From a virus, in the IMG/VR virus record IMGVR_UViG_3300010430_000304, positions 1 to 33,006 of that record: a stretch of 33,006 bases of DNA. The stretch is one strand, 5' to 3'. Shown one piece after another: positions 24,962-32,126 of the stretch. The notes under the pieces are model-generated. The model searched no databases and had not been told where the DNA came from. It worked only from the letters and a program-made list of their open reading frames with translations. Numbering within the stretch: position 1 is the stretch's first letter; each line of letters begins with the position of its first letter. The position numbers were made by a program, and so were the translations under genes.

Positions 24962-25160
24962 CTTTAGGGTCTTTCATTTTGGTTAACGCCTCAGTTTTTA
25001 CTTCTGCAATAGCTTCTTCATAACCTGGCATCCTTTCTAAGGTTTTAAAAGTTCCTACTGACAAGTCGCCAAGGTGTGTCAGCTCTGTAATTACTTTTTT
25101 TAAAATAAGATCAAGATGTTCTACCTTGTTTTTCATTTCCACTAATATTTGTTCTTTCAT
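24927..25160 (-). CDS. small charged helical protein of unknown function (77 aa)
   Basis: Located between the helicase and the VRR-NUC genes. The first half has heptad-like hydrophobic spacing ('MKNKVEHLDLILKKVITELT'), and the C-terminus is polar with many Lys, Asp and Glu. It may pair with a partner through a short coiled coil. A TAAGTTTG at 25197-25190 (minus strand) could be a weak internal promoter, without a -33 box. Unrecognised family. Confidence 0.55.
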   Translation of the reverse strand: MKEQILVEMKNKVEHLDLILKKVITELTHLGDLSVGTFKTLERMPGYEEAIAEVKTEALTKMKDPKDDRATGAVEKD

Positions 25161-25186
25161 TATATTTGATTTTAATTAATTATTAT

Positions 25187-26413
25187 TTACAAACTTAGTA
25201 AATCTTTTTTAAAATGATTCAGCGTGTAATCTTTTTTATTTTTTACCGCGTTATATATTTTACCCTCTATGCCTCCTTTAGAAAATATCCAATAGACGTC
25301 ATTTTCTAGTCTATCCTTAGTTGTCATCCTATCTTTAGACTGCCAATAACTAGTTGCACTAAAATCTATGTTGTAATACACAAGGCAAGATGCTTGCTTT
25401 AAAGATATCCCTTCGCGCCCTGATACGATTTGCAAAGCTATAGATTTATCTGTAGCCTCAAACTCTACTAAGTCGTTAGTCAAACTATCCCCGTAAACCT
25501 CTTTTAAGGCGTTTAGCTCCTCTTTAAACTTATAGAAGATACCTACCTTCACGTCTTTAAAATAGTCTCTTATAAAGCCTGCTTTAGAATAATCTAAAAC
25601 CTGGGAATTTCCTCCTTCAAATTTAACAGTCCCGGAATATATCTGATGCAACTTCATCATTAGCTTAACGGGAGTGTCGGCTAGTATAACCTCTTCCCTT
25701 CCCTCTACAACTAAATCTTTTTTTAACATACTAGCAACTTTATAAGTTGTCGGCAACATCTCGACATAAAGAACTTTTTCAGTGGTTTTAACCTTAAACC
25801 CTGCTTCTTTTTGGCTATAATTAATAGTATAAGGCTTCATTTTGTCAAGTATTAATTCACTTCCTTTGGAATAATCCCTAATTCTTAAGCTGTTTATCAT
25901 TCGTTCTGTAACGTTTACATATTTACCACAAAACTTATAAAAGCTTTTATATTCTTTAAAAGGATTTCTCTTACACATATAGACCTGGTGATACATCTGA
26001 CTGTAAGATTCCGGGGTAGGAGTTCCTGACATTAAAATAACCATAGGATCTTGTTGCCCCACCAAGAGTTTTACTTGCTTTGCCCTTTTGCTAGGTTTAG
26101 GAAACGCTCCCATACAGTGAGCTTCGTCTAAGACGATTAAGTCATAGCTTCCGCTAATTTTATGTAAGCTTTCGTAATTTATAACTTCCATTTTAAAGTT
26201 AGGCTTTAATAGCTCGTAGTCTTTCTCTATTGAACTTATAGCCTTCTTCTTGGTTACAAATAAAACGCTATTAACTTTCATTTCCCCTGCAATACCTAAG
26301 CTAGTTAAGGTTTTGCCCGTCCTTACCTCCATTGCCAAGTACAAGAACCCATGCTCACCTAAAACATCAGCGCCTTTTTTTATGATTTCTAATTGGTATT
26401 TTCTAAATTCCAT
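25187..26413 (-). CDS. SF2 (SNF2-like) DNA helicase/translocase (408 aa)
   Basis: The protein shows the ordered SF2 motifs: 'FRKYQLEIIKKG' (Q-motif-like, 3-14), motif I 'MEVRTGKT' (28-35, an Arg replacing the usual first Gly), motif II 'VLDEAH' (94-99), motif III 'LMSGTPTPES' (about 127-136), and at the C-terminus 'VSGREGISLKQA' (V) and 'SYWQSKDRMTTKDR' (VI, with the arginine finger). At 408 residues it is compact, with no accessory nuclease or zinc domain, like phage SNF2-type helicases. It starts on the last base of the primase stop (TAATG overlap), so the two are translationally coupled. A likely role is replication, fork repair or recombination in the cytoplasm, perhaps with the nearby VRR-NUC nuclease. 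Confidence 0.85.
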   Translation of the reverse strand: MEFRKYQLEIIKKGADVLGEHGFLYLAMEVRTGKTLTSLGIAGEMKVNSVLFVTKKKAISSIEKDYELLKPNFKMEVINYESLHKISGSYDLIVLDEAHCMGAFPKPSKRAKQVKLLVGQQDPMVILMSGTPTPESYSQMYHQVYMCKRNPFKEYKSFYKFCGKYVNVTERMINSLRIRDYSKGSELILDKMKPYTINYSQKEAGFKVKTTEKVLYVEMLPTTYKVASMLKKDLVVEGREEVILADTPVKLMMKLHQIYSGTVKFEGGNSQVLDYSKAGFIRDYFKDVKVGIFYKFKEELNALKEVYGDSLTNDLVEFEATDKSIALQIVSGREGISLKQASCLVYYNIDFSATSYWQSKDRMTTKDRLENDVYWIFSKGGIEGKIYNAVKNKKDYTLNHFKKDLLSL

Positions 26414-28839
26414 TAAAATTCTATTGATGATTGAAATTCCATGTCGTGTTTAGTCTGAAACTCAATCCACCTTCCCGTAGAATCCCTGCCTTCTTTAGGG
26501 GTAGCTTCAAACTTATATACAGCAAACATGACTAACCACCTATAAAAGCCTGTTCGAGTAAACGCCCTAGACTTAACGGCTCTTGGAGCATAATCAGGAT
26601 TCTCTTCTATAAAATCATAGTATAATTCTTGTTTGTATATTTTAACATTTGGAATTAATCTGATATTTTTTTCTGTTCCTTTTAATATTCCACACCACTC
26701 TAAAAATTCATGACAGGTTGATTGTCCTAGTTGTCTTACGTTTAAGTTTACAAAATCACTCTTAATTAAACCGTTTTTTAAATAATTTTGCAGGCATTTG
26801 ATCATGTAATTATCAAACTTGCACCAATCAGAATCATCCCAATCTCCAAACATTAATTTACCGAATTCATCTAAAGGAGTGTAGTTTTTATTGTAATGCT
26901 GATGCAACTCTAACTCCCATTTTCTTCTAGTGAAAGAGTTTCCTGTCCCTCTAATCGCGTAATTTGTTGTTATAGCTATCTTAGGCGACTTACTAAACGG
27001 TATTGTTATGGCATCTTTATTTTTCTTCTCCAATGTGATACCCTCAGTAACAACACTAAAAAGTCTTTCAAAATCAAAATGTTTTTTTACATCATCAAAA
27101 GAAAGGATTTGAGTATCAGCAGAAACTAACTGATAAGCAAAAGACCTATCAAAAGTAAAAGCCTTACCATCTATCTTTACTAGCTTTTTCATGTGAGATA
27201 ACGCATTCATAAAAATTCCTTTACCCGTTCCCCCTTCAGGATTTTCGCTGATCACTTCGTCATTTAAGATTACTGCCGGACAATAAGATAAGTTCTTGTG
27301 TCCATGCATTAAGAAACCGATTGTTGACTCCATCGTTAATGTCCTTGAGTAGTCTTTTCCGCTTATATTGTTTATGAAGGTTCTATAATCACACCCATCC
27401 GTATCACTATCTCTATACATCCTGTCAATTACATGGTCTTTCCACACATAACCACCTAAATCCACATAATCTAACACAGTTATACTGTCATAAGTTATTG
27501 CTACTGCGCAATTTTTATAATACAAATAAGATGTTTCCTTAGTGTCTGCAATAAAATATATATCAATCGTAGATAACAAGGTTAAAAATTCATCTCTAAA
27601 TAACCTAGTTTGTTCTGCAAAATAATTATATATAGATATGTCATCCATTGCAAACAAATGATTTAATATAAAATCTTTTATTTCATTGTCAGTAATGTGA
27701 TCAATTAGATTGTTAGTTACTTTTACAAAGACATAGTTTTTACTGCCTTCTGGACAGTACTTGTAAAATCCATTATCTTCTAAGAATTTTTTAAACACAA
27801 CAGGAACAGCTTTTACAACTCCTTTTTCAGATTTAGTCCAAAACTTTAGACTTACATCCTCCTCTGCTCGCTCTAATACAGAGTCAATAACTTCTGTCTC
27901 AAGCATAGAGTCTTCTAAACTCCTGCGTATTTCAATCTTTGAATCTCCCCTCCTAATTCTTTGCCCTATCTCATCTAAAGCATCTTTGTCTTCGTAAAAT
28001 TTACTACCAAATCCGGCGGTATTTTGATAAGCTGAAGCTATAGTAGCCTCTATTTCTGATAAAGTAAAACTCGATGATTGGTATTGTCCGCATACAAAAG
28101 AAGCTAAACTCTTATTAACCCCAAAATCATTAAAAGCCATAGCTAGAATGAAAACATTTTGATTACGTTGCCCCTCTATAACTGGATATTTCTTTTCCCA
28201 CCACTTTAAAAGTATTTCAACTATTCTATTTTCATCTGTAATCTGTATAGTTGGAGGACTTTTCTTGAAAGACATCTCCTGATGCTCTTCTTCTTCAATT
28301 TTATTCCACTCCAAAGAATTTTTGTTTACAAACACCAAGGGATCATAAGACTCATAACATACTCTAGAAATGTTTTTGCTTGTTGTGTCAAAGTATTCCG
28401 ATCCTAGTTCTTTTTCTAAAGAATTAAAATACCTAGAATGATTGTCGGCTTCTCTCGGTATTCTTATTAATACTTTTAACCCGTTTCCTGATGGAGATAC
28501 AAAAACTGCGTAAACAAATTTGTTTTTTATAAACTTTTCTTTGTCCTGGAGTAAATCTTTTTGTTTTGAATAGCCATCATAATCCAAACATATTAAACCA
28601 CTGTGTTCAATTATTGAAGAATCTGATCGTTTATTAAACTTACCGCTAAAACAAACGGCAGGCAATTCTTTTTTTAACTCATTTCTTTTTGACTTATCTT
28701 TTTCTCTTCTAATGCTTTTGATTAAATTTTTAGATGATCCAATCTTTATTCTATTCAAGATATAATCTGTGTCCTTGAAGAAAGGAGTTTGGGTTTCTTT
28801 AATGTTTTTGAATATTGTAACTTCGTGTGTCGAGTTCAT
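26413..28839 (-). CDS. BT4734-type primase / SF3-like helicase fusion (808 aa)
   Basis: The N-terminal domain (about 1-190) has the BT4734/VirE-N type primase-like features 'GLICLDYDGY' (D86-x-D88) and 'SPSGNGLKVLIRI' (115-127). A PriCT-like helical region follows (about 205-270). The C-terminal half has an SF3/D5-like helicase core: Walker A 'EGGTGKG' (535-541), 'ILSFDDVKK' as the Walker B region, 'ITTNYAIRG' as sensor 1 and 'SFTRRKWELEL' as an arginine finger. Proteins of this design prime and unwind DNA in Bacteroidota mobile elements and phages. It opens its unit; a sigma70-like sequence and a strong upstream terminator lie in the 208-base gap. Its stop overlaps the SF2 helicase start. 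Confidence 0.85.
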   Translation of the reverse strand: MNSTHEVTIFKNIKETQTPFFKDTDYILNRIKIGSSKNLIKSIRREKDKSKRNELKKELPAVCFSGKFNKRSDSSIIEHSGLICLDYDGYSKQKDLLQDKEKFIKNKFVYAVFVSPSGNGLKVLIRIPREADNHSRYFNSLEKELGSEYFDTTSKNISRVCYESYDPLVFVNKNSLEWNKIEEEEHQEMSFKKSPPTIQITDENRIVEILLKWWEKKYPVIEGQRNQNVFILAMAFNDFGVNKSLASFVCGQYQSSSFTLSEIEATIASAYQNTAGFGSKFYEDKDALDEIGQRIRRGDSKIEIRRSLEDSMLETEVIDSVLERAEEDVSLKFWTKSEKGVVKAVPVVFKKFLEDNGFYKYCPEGSKNYVFVKVTNNLIDHITDNEIKDFILNHLFAMDDISIYNYFAEQTRLFRDEFLTLLSTIDIYFIADTKETSYLYYKNCAVAITYDSITVLDYVDLGGYVWKDHVIDRMYRDSDTDGCDYRTFINNISGKDYSRTLTMESTIGFLMHGHKNLSYCPAVILNDEVISENPEGGTGKGIFMNALSHMKKLVKIDGKAFTFDRSFAYQLVSADTQILSFDDVKKHFDFERLFSVVTEGITLEKKNKDAITIPFSKSPKIAITTNYAIRGTGNSFTRRKWELELHQHYNKNYTPLDEFGKLMFGDWDDSDWCKFDNYMIKCLQNYLKNGLIKSDFVNLNVRQLGQSTCHEFLEWCGILKGTEKNIRLIPNVKIYKQELYYDFIEENPDYAPRAVKSRAFTRTGFYRWLVMFAVYKFEATPKEGRDSTGRWIEFQTKHDMEFQSSIEF

Positions 28840-28949
28840 GTCGATTTATTGAATTAAATTACTTGGTATAACTGATTAGTGTCGATAATGTTATCTTTAT
28901 TTCTTGTATAGGAGAATAAAAAATATTATAAGTAAAAAAAACCCTTATA

Positions 28950-28978
28950 TATATAGTTAGAGGTGTTTTTATTGACAA
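28950..28978 (-). promoter_or_regulatory. sigma70-like promoter candidate (TTGTCA-N17-TATATA)
   Basis: On the minus strand TTGTCA (28978-28973) and TATATA (28955-28950) are 17 bases apart, close to the classic TTGACA-N17-TATAAT. It lies downstream of the terminator at 28997-29021 and about 110 bases before the primase start. No TAnnTTTG is present in this gap. AT-rich DNA gives such hits easily, so this is tentative. Confidence 0.3.
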
Positions 28979-28996
28979 TCGGCACAGTTATTTGGT

Positions 28997-29021
28997 AAAA
29001 AAAGGAGGTTTTTACACCTCC
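28997..29021 (-). terminator. intrinsic terminator of the recombination unit
   Basis: On the minus strand a 6-bp GC-rich stem GGAGGT/ACCTCC with a 6-base loop is followed directly by seven Ts. It lies 27 bases after the stop of the SSB-like gene. The stem is the most GC-rich element in this gap. On the plus strand CTTTT follows the stem, but no plus-strand gene needs it. Confidence 0.8.
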
Positions 29022-29047
29022 CTTTTACTCTTTAATAAAATTAATTA

Positions 29048-29311
29048 TTAAAACCCAATCTCTCCTTGAGAGTTGGTGGCACTGTTGTTAGCTTGAGGTT
29101 TTGGCTCAAACGTGTTCAACTCTGCGTAATACTTTCCAGATTTAGCCTGCTTCACTGTTGCGTTAACCCATCCGTTTTTAATGTTGGCATCCAAGAAATT
29201 TTTGAAGTCCTGAACCTTAAACGATAGCTCTGCAATAACAAAGTTAGGAGATCCATCACGTTTTTTAACGATCAGACCGTCTGCAAATACCTTTTCTTTT
29301 TGTTCATTCAT
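29048..29311 (-). CDS. SSB-like single-strand DNA-binding candidate (87 aa)
   Basis: The small protein is mostly beta: 'VFADGLIVKKRDGSPNFVIAEL', 'SFKVQDFKNFLDANIKNGWV' and 'NATVKQAKSGKYYAELNTFEP'. A flexible Gln/Asn/Ser tail follows, ending in 'GEIGF', which resembles the acidic-hydrophobic tip of bacterial SSB tails. It is of a type I recall from cyanophage and other marine phage genomes in replication modules. Its place right after the ERF annealing protein and exonuclease genes fits a single-strand DNA-binding helper. Binding itself is inferred; a small OB-fold is possible but not proven. A strong terminator follows 27 bases after its stop. Confidence 0.5.
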   Translation of the reverse strand: MNEQKEKVFADGLIVKKRDGSPNFVIAELSFKVQDFKNFLDANIKNGWVNATVKQAKSGKYYAELNTFEPKPQANNSATNSQGEIGF

Positions 29312-29336
29312 AATATATATATTAAATTAAATTAAA

Positions 29337-30107
29337 CTATAAAGGACTATTTATGATTAAATCCTCTATTTTTTCAGTGGCATCTTTGCTAAAATATTTT
29401 TCGTAATTTTGCATCGCCAATTCCACTTTTTCTTTTCCTTGTAAAACAAACTCTTCGGTAGTAGGGAAAACTCCTATATCAAAGTAAGGTATGTTAGATT
29501 TACCAAAATACTTTCTAGTCTTGCCAACCACAATAAACGTCATTCCGACCTCAAAAAGAGTTTGATATATAAAAGCTTGAGTATCATAACCGTACGTGTA
29601 GGCGTTTCTTTTGAATTTAAAAATATCACTTGTAGTTTTTAAATCAACACAGACTCCCTGGCTAATTATATCAGCTTTTCCTTTAAATGGTCTTCCGAAT
29701 ATCTCCCCTATCATAGGCTCTTCATACTTAGCGTCGAAGTTTGTGATCAAATCAGTAAGCACCTTGTCTTTACCTAAAAGGTAATCGACCATATCTTTTA
29801 TGTCGTCAGCTTCTGTTTTAGTAAGAGCAAACGTCAAATTGTTCTCTTCTAAGAAGCTTTTATAAGATTTAGTATTTCTACCCTTAATATCTACGATAGG
29901 GAACTCAAGGGCCTTATTTGGCTCTAGAATTAGCTGATGAAAGAACCTTCCCTTAGCAAAATTATCGTTATCGGGTTGAATTGCTCCAAACTGTTGAGGT
30001 TCGTAAATTAAATTTTTAATATCTGAGTTAGATATGTACTGTTTTCCAAACTTTCCGTAATAATGCTCATCATCACGAAGCTTTTCTATTATTTTTTCAT
30101 GTTTCAT
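29337..30107 (-). CDS. RecE-like PD-(D/E)XK exonuclease (256 aa)
   Basis: The protein has the core of the phage/RecE exonuclease group: 'SNSDIKNLIYEPQQF' near the N-terminus, 'AKGRFFHQLILEP' (51-63, with H57), 'EEPMIGEIFGRPFKGKADII' (129-148, with D146), 'VCVDLKTT' (152-159, with D155-x-K157) and 'YGYDTQAFIYQ' (172-182). D146, D155 and K157 are the expected metal-binding residues. It should resect double-stranded DNA ends to give single strands for the annealing protein encoded just upstream, whose stop overlaps this ATG by one base. The length is typical of the small phage versions of this family. Cytoplasmic. Confidence 0.85.
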   Translation of the reverse strand: MKHEKIIEKLRDDEHYYGKFGKQYISNSDIKNLIYEPQQFGAIQPDNDNFAKGRFFHQLILEPNKALEFPIVDIKGRNTKSYKSFLEENNLTFALTKTEADDIKDMVDYLLGKDKVLTDLITNFDAKYEEPMIGEIFGRPFKGKADIISQGVCVDLKTTSDIFKFKRNAYTYGYDTQAFIYQTLFEVGMTFIVVGKTRKYFGKSNIPYFDIGVFPTTEEFVLQGKEKVELAMQNYEKYFSKDATEKIEDLIINSPL

Positions 30108-30694
30108 TATTTATTTTTTTTAAGTTCTTTTTCTTGCTCTACTGATACATTGTATTTAGTCTTTAACGCTTTTATAATTGTCGCCCAAGCTTCTCCTCGA
30201 TCTCGTCTGCCTTTTATTTTTGCCAATACACCTGCCCAATCATCATCCTTTAAGTCTACTTTTACATTAGTCTGTACTTTACCAACTTTAATTTCTTTGG
30301 AGGTGCTTTTTTGTTCTCCATAAGCATCTAGGTCTTTGTCGGAAACTATGCCGAGTTGACTACTAAGTTGGTAACGTCTAAAATAAGTTGTTCCTGATCC
30401 AAAAGACTGATAAGCATTCATACCTTTCATTTCTACTAATGGTATATCTACTGTTGAACTGTCAGACTCTCCGCTTGCTGCATGAAATATAGCTGTCGTT
30501 AAGCAAGAGTTTCCCGTTTCATTATTAGTTCCTAGCTTTTGCGTGAATCCTAACCCATGTTTTTTCATTAAAGGGTTTATCTTATGCATAATGGTAGGTA
30601 AATCAACATAGGTATATCCGTAGCCTGATGTGGCTTTTAGTAACACGGGGCATTCTTGCTGAAACTCTGCGAGTGCTTTGTAATAATTCTTCAT
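30107..30694 (-). CDS. ERF-family single-strand annealing recombinase (195 aa)
   Basis: The N-terminal 125 residues fit the ERF family: 'YYKALAEFQQECPVLLK' (4-20), 'YGYTYVDLPTIMHKINPLMK' (25-44), 'HGLGFTQ' (46-52) and the diagnostic 'GSGTTYFRRYQLSSQLGI' (99-116) with 'SDKDLDA' after it. The C-terminal part is charged and ends in a Lys-rich tail, perhaps contacting a partner. ERF proteins anneal complementary single strands and, paired with an exonuclease, allow circularisation and recombination of phage DNA. The gene is coupled to the exonuclease behind it (TAATG) and to the gene before it (ATGA). Confidence 0.9.
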   Translation of the reverse strand: MKNYYKALAEFQQECPVLLKATSGYGYTYVDLPTIMHKINPLMKKHGLGFTQKLGTNNETGNSCLTTAIFHAASGESDSSTVDIPLVEMKGMNAYQSFGSGTTYFRRYQLSSQLGIVSDKDLDAYGEQKSTSKEIKVGKVQTNVKVDLKDDDWAGVLAKIKGRRDRGEAWATIIKALKTKYNVSVEQEKELKKNK

Positions 30695-31098
30695 AGTTTT
30701 TTTGATTTTTGAGTTAGTTTATAATATTTCTTTAATACTGTAACACGAGCAGCTTTATAAGTTTCTAAGCTTTTTGTATTTATACTCATGCTATTCATTT
30801 CGCGTTTAATGTTTTCGTTGAGCCTATCTATTGTTCTTTTATACTTGTCTAGGGATATTATGTTTACCGCTTTATTCCACCCATGATCAAAAAATAACTG
30901 ATACTGATGCTCATTCATTTCTATGTAATAATCTCCTCCCTTTGCGGGGTCATAAAGAGTAACGTCTCCACTCTCTATGTCTCTAGATATTTTTATACCT
31001 AGCTCCATTCTTGCTTCATAGCCATGCCAATCTAATTTAACTGAACCATAGCTTTTTTTAGCATCTTCAAATATCTCATCTAGTTCGTTAAATATCAA
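30691..31098 (-). CDS. protein of unknown function in the recombination unit (135 aa)
   Basis: The gene overlaps the DnaA-like gene by 11 bases upstream and the ERF gene by ATGA downstream, so translation is coupled. The first 75 residues mix helix and strands ('WHGYEARMELGIKISRD', 'DYYIEMNEHQYQLFFDHGW'), and the rest is one or two basic helices ending in a Lys-rich tail. No catalytic motif or metal site is evident. From context it may help replication or recombination, but I do not recognise the family. Confidence 0.6.
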   Translation of the reverse strand: MIFNELDEIFEDAKKSYGSVKLDWHGYEARMELGIKISRDIESGDVTLYDPAKGGDYYIEMNEHQYQLFFDHGWNKAVNIISLDKYKRTIDRLNENIKREMNSMSINTKSLETYKAARVTVLKKYYKLTQKSKKL

Positions 31099-31390
31099 TT
31101 TGTTTTAATTTAGAGATTATATAATTATAGTCTGGATCTTTTCGGATTGTCTCTTTGATACTTACTATACCTCTATCAATAGTTGATCTTTGAAAGTCTA
31201 TAGATGATAGGTTTTTAGTGTGTCTTTTAATTTCTGTTGGAGTCATTCCATGTTCGGAGCATAGAAACCAAAGTAATCTCCTGGCTTCAACAATGTGCCT
31301 TATTTTTGTTTTTTCAAGTATCAGATTATAATCTACTTCTAGATGTTTAGCGATTTTTTTTAGATATTGAATAAATATATGTTCTTTCAT
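31088..31390 (-). CDS. DnaA domain IV-like / helix-turn-helix protein (100 aa)
   Basis: The chain is all helical and resembles the C-terminal DNA-binding part of DnaA: 'IAKHLEVDYNLILEKTKIRH', then 'VEARRLLWFLCSEHGMTPTE' (35-54, the helix that in DnaA reads ARxIAMYL) and 'RSTIDRGIVSIKETI' (68-82) where DnaA has DHTTVxxA. The signature is looser than in the protein at 23895. There is no ATPase domain. It begins within the ATGA coupling to a 48-aa gene. It could recognise phage origin sites or act as a regulator; a generic helix-turn-helix is the main alternative. Confidence 0.55.
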   Translation of the reverse strand: MKEHIFIQYLKKIAKHLEVDYNLILEKTKIRHIVEARRLLWFLCSEHGMTPTEIKRHTKNLSSIDFQRSTIDRGIVSIKETIRKDPDYNYIISKLKQIDI

Positions 31391-31533
31391 TTGATTTTAA
31401 ATATTTGTTCCAATAAAGGAGCGGTTTCATTGTAAGTCAATGTAACTGAAGGATTTGTTTTTCTCTCTCTTTTTTTTATATATTCTTTGGACTGATAGTC
31501 ATCGTCTAAAAAAATATTTTCTAAATGTGTCAT
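31387..31533 (-). CDS. small protein opening the recombination unit (48 aa)
   Basis: An ATG at 31533 opens a 48-residue frame whose TGA overlaps the ATG of the DnaA-like gene (ATGA), as at many junctions in this arm. It starts 'MTHLENIFLDDDYQSKEYIK', continues with a basic 'KKRERK' stretch and ends 'LLEQIFKIK'. A TAATTTTG element lies 18-25 bases upstream of the start. Coupling, direction and promoter together make it a likely real gene of unknown function, possibly also a translational leader for the DnaA-like gene. Confidence 0.6.
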   Translation of the reverse strand: MTHLENIFLDDDYQSKEYIKKRERKTNPSVTLTYNETAPLLEQIFKIK

Positions 31534-31550
31534 TTGATTGAATTTAATTA

Positions 31551-31558
31551 CAAAATTA
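31551..31558 (-). promoter_or_regulatory. Bacteroidota-type -7 element (TAATTTTG), minus strand
   Basis: TAATTTTG on the minus strand, 17 bases before the 48-aa gene and about 46 bases behind a hairpin terminator. No TTG is found at the normal -33 distance. The octamer is identical to the late-arm elements at 8593 and 10655. Confidence 0.45.
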
Positions 31559-31604
31559 AACAGAAAAATATAAAATAGCTAATTTTTTTGTTAATATTTC
31601 AATG

Positions 31605-31629
31605 AAAAATTGGAAAAAACCAATGTTTT
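31605..31629 (-). terminator. candidate intrinsic terminator of the small-gene unit
   Basis: On the minus strand ATTGG-TTTTTT-CCAAT forms a 5-bp stem, extended by AAAA/TTTT with one bulged base, and ends in TTTT. It begins right after the TAG of the 66-aa gene. The stem is AT-rich, so strength is uncertain, but its place between a gene end and the next promoter element fits a unit border. Confidence 0.5.
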
Positions 31630-31631
31630 GT

Positions 31632-31832
31632 CTAAAAATTTAATAATTGATACCTTCGTTTGTATTTTTTTTGCAAATCAGTCAGCCTCCTCATCTCTTT
31701 TACACTTTCATCCTGATTTTCATCATTCATATTGAGTCTAAGGCTTCTACATTCGTTATCTATTTTTACTAAAAATTTATATATGTAATCTAAATGTTTT
31801 TGCTTTCGCTTACCTTTTAATATGTAACTCAT
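31632..31832 (-). CDS. small basic helical protein (66 aa)
   Basis: The ATG overlaps the stop of the upstream 50-aa gene (ATGA). The product starts 'MSYILKGKRKQKHLDYIYKF', is rich in Lys and Arg at both ends, and has a long helix with an acidic middle ('NDENQDESVKEM'). It could bind nucleic acid through its basic ends, but no fold is recognisable. It is the last gene before a hairpin terminator. Confidence 0.55.
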   Translation of the reverse strand: MSYILKGKRKQKHLDYIYKFLVKIDNECRSLRLNMNDENQDESVKEMRRLTDLQKKYKRRYQLLNF

Positions 31833-31981
31833 GATAGTTCGTTTATTCGATTGTAAAGATCAAAGTCTTTTTTGTACCAATCTAGGTTATTATTAAAATT
31901 ATCGGTGGCGTGTTTTAAAGATTTAAATAAATGTTCTTTAATTATTTTCGCCTCCGAAGATGTTATTGTGATCTTATTCAT
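31829..31981 (-). CDS. small protein of unknown function (50 aa)
   Basis: A 50-residue frame starting 'MNKITITSSEAKIIKEHLFK' and ending 'DLYNRINELS'. Its start overlaps the upstream zinc-protein gene by 8 bases and its TGA overlaps the next ATG as ATGA. The product looks like a short strand followed by two amphipathic helices with aromatic residues (Trp, Tyr and Phe) in the second. A plus-strand frame over the same bases (31872-32144) is much less likely, because it would run against the coupled minus-strand series. Confidence 0.55.
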   Translation of the reverse strand: MNKITITSSEAKIIKEHLFKSLKHATDNFNNNLDWYKKDFDLYNRINELS

Positions 31982-32126
31982 TTCTTTTTATTATATATAT
32001 TTTATCATAAAACTTAGTTCCCTCAGTACCGCAATCTTTACAGTAGTAAGTCTCTTTAGTATAGTCTCCCCTATATTCAGAAGTTTCTTCTGCTATTTCA
32101 GTACTGTTACAAGATTTACACTTCAT
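31974..32126 (-). CDS. zinc-ribbon microprotein (50 aa)
   Basis: The frame starts 'MKCKSCNSTEIAEETSEYRG' and has a second knuckle 'YYCKDCGTEGTKFYD'. Two CxxC pairs (C3/C6 and C29/C32) about 23 residues apart make a compact zinc ribbon, followed by a hydrophobic/basic C-terminal tail. The ATG overlaps the TGA of the preceding gene (ATGA). Phage zinc ribbons of this size can bind RNA polymerase, mRNA or DNA; which applies here is unknown. Zinc binding itself is a firm prediction from the cysteine spacing. Confidence 0.7.
   Translation of the reverse strand: MKCKSCNSTEIAEETSEYRGDYTKETYYCKDCGTEGTKFYDKIYIIKRNE

Noticed and set aside
25190-25197. TAAGTTTG on the minus strand as a promoter for the 77-aa gene
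   Set aside because: It overlaps the end of the helicase gene and has no -33 TTG; too weak to list as a separate feature.
30063-30323. 86-residue plus-strand frame
   Set aside because: It is antisense to the exonuclease/ERF gene junction, both of which are well supported; hydrophobic composition comes from the complementary AT-rich codons.
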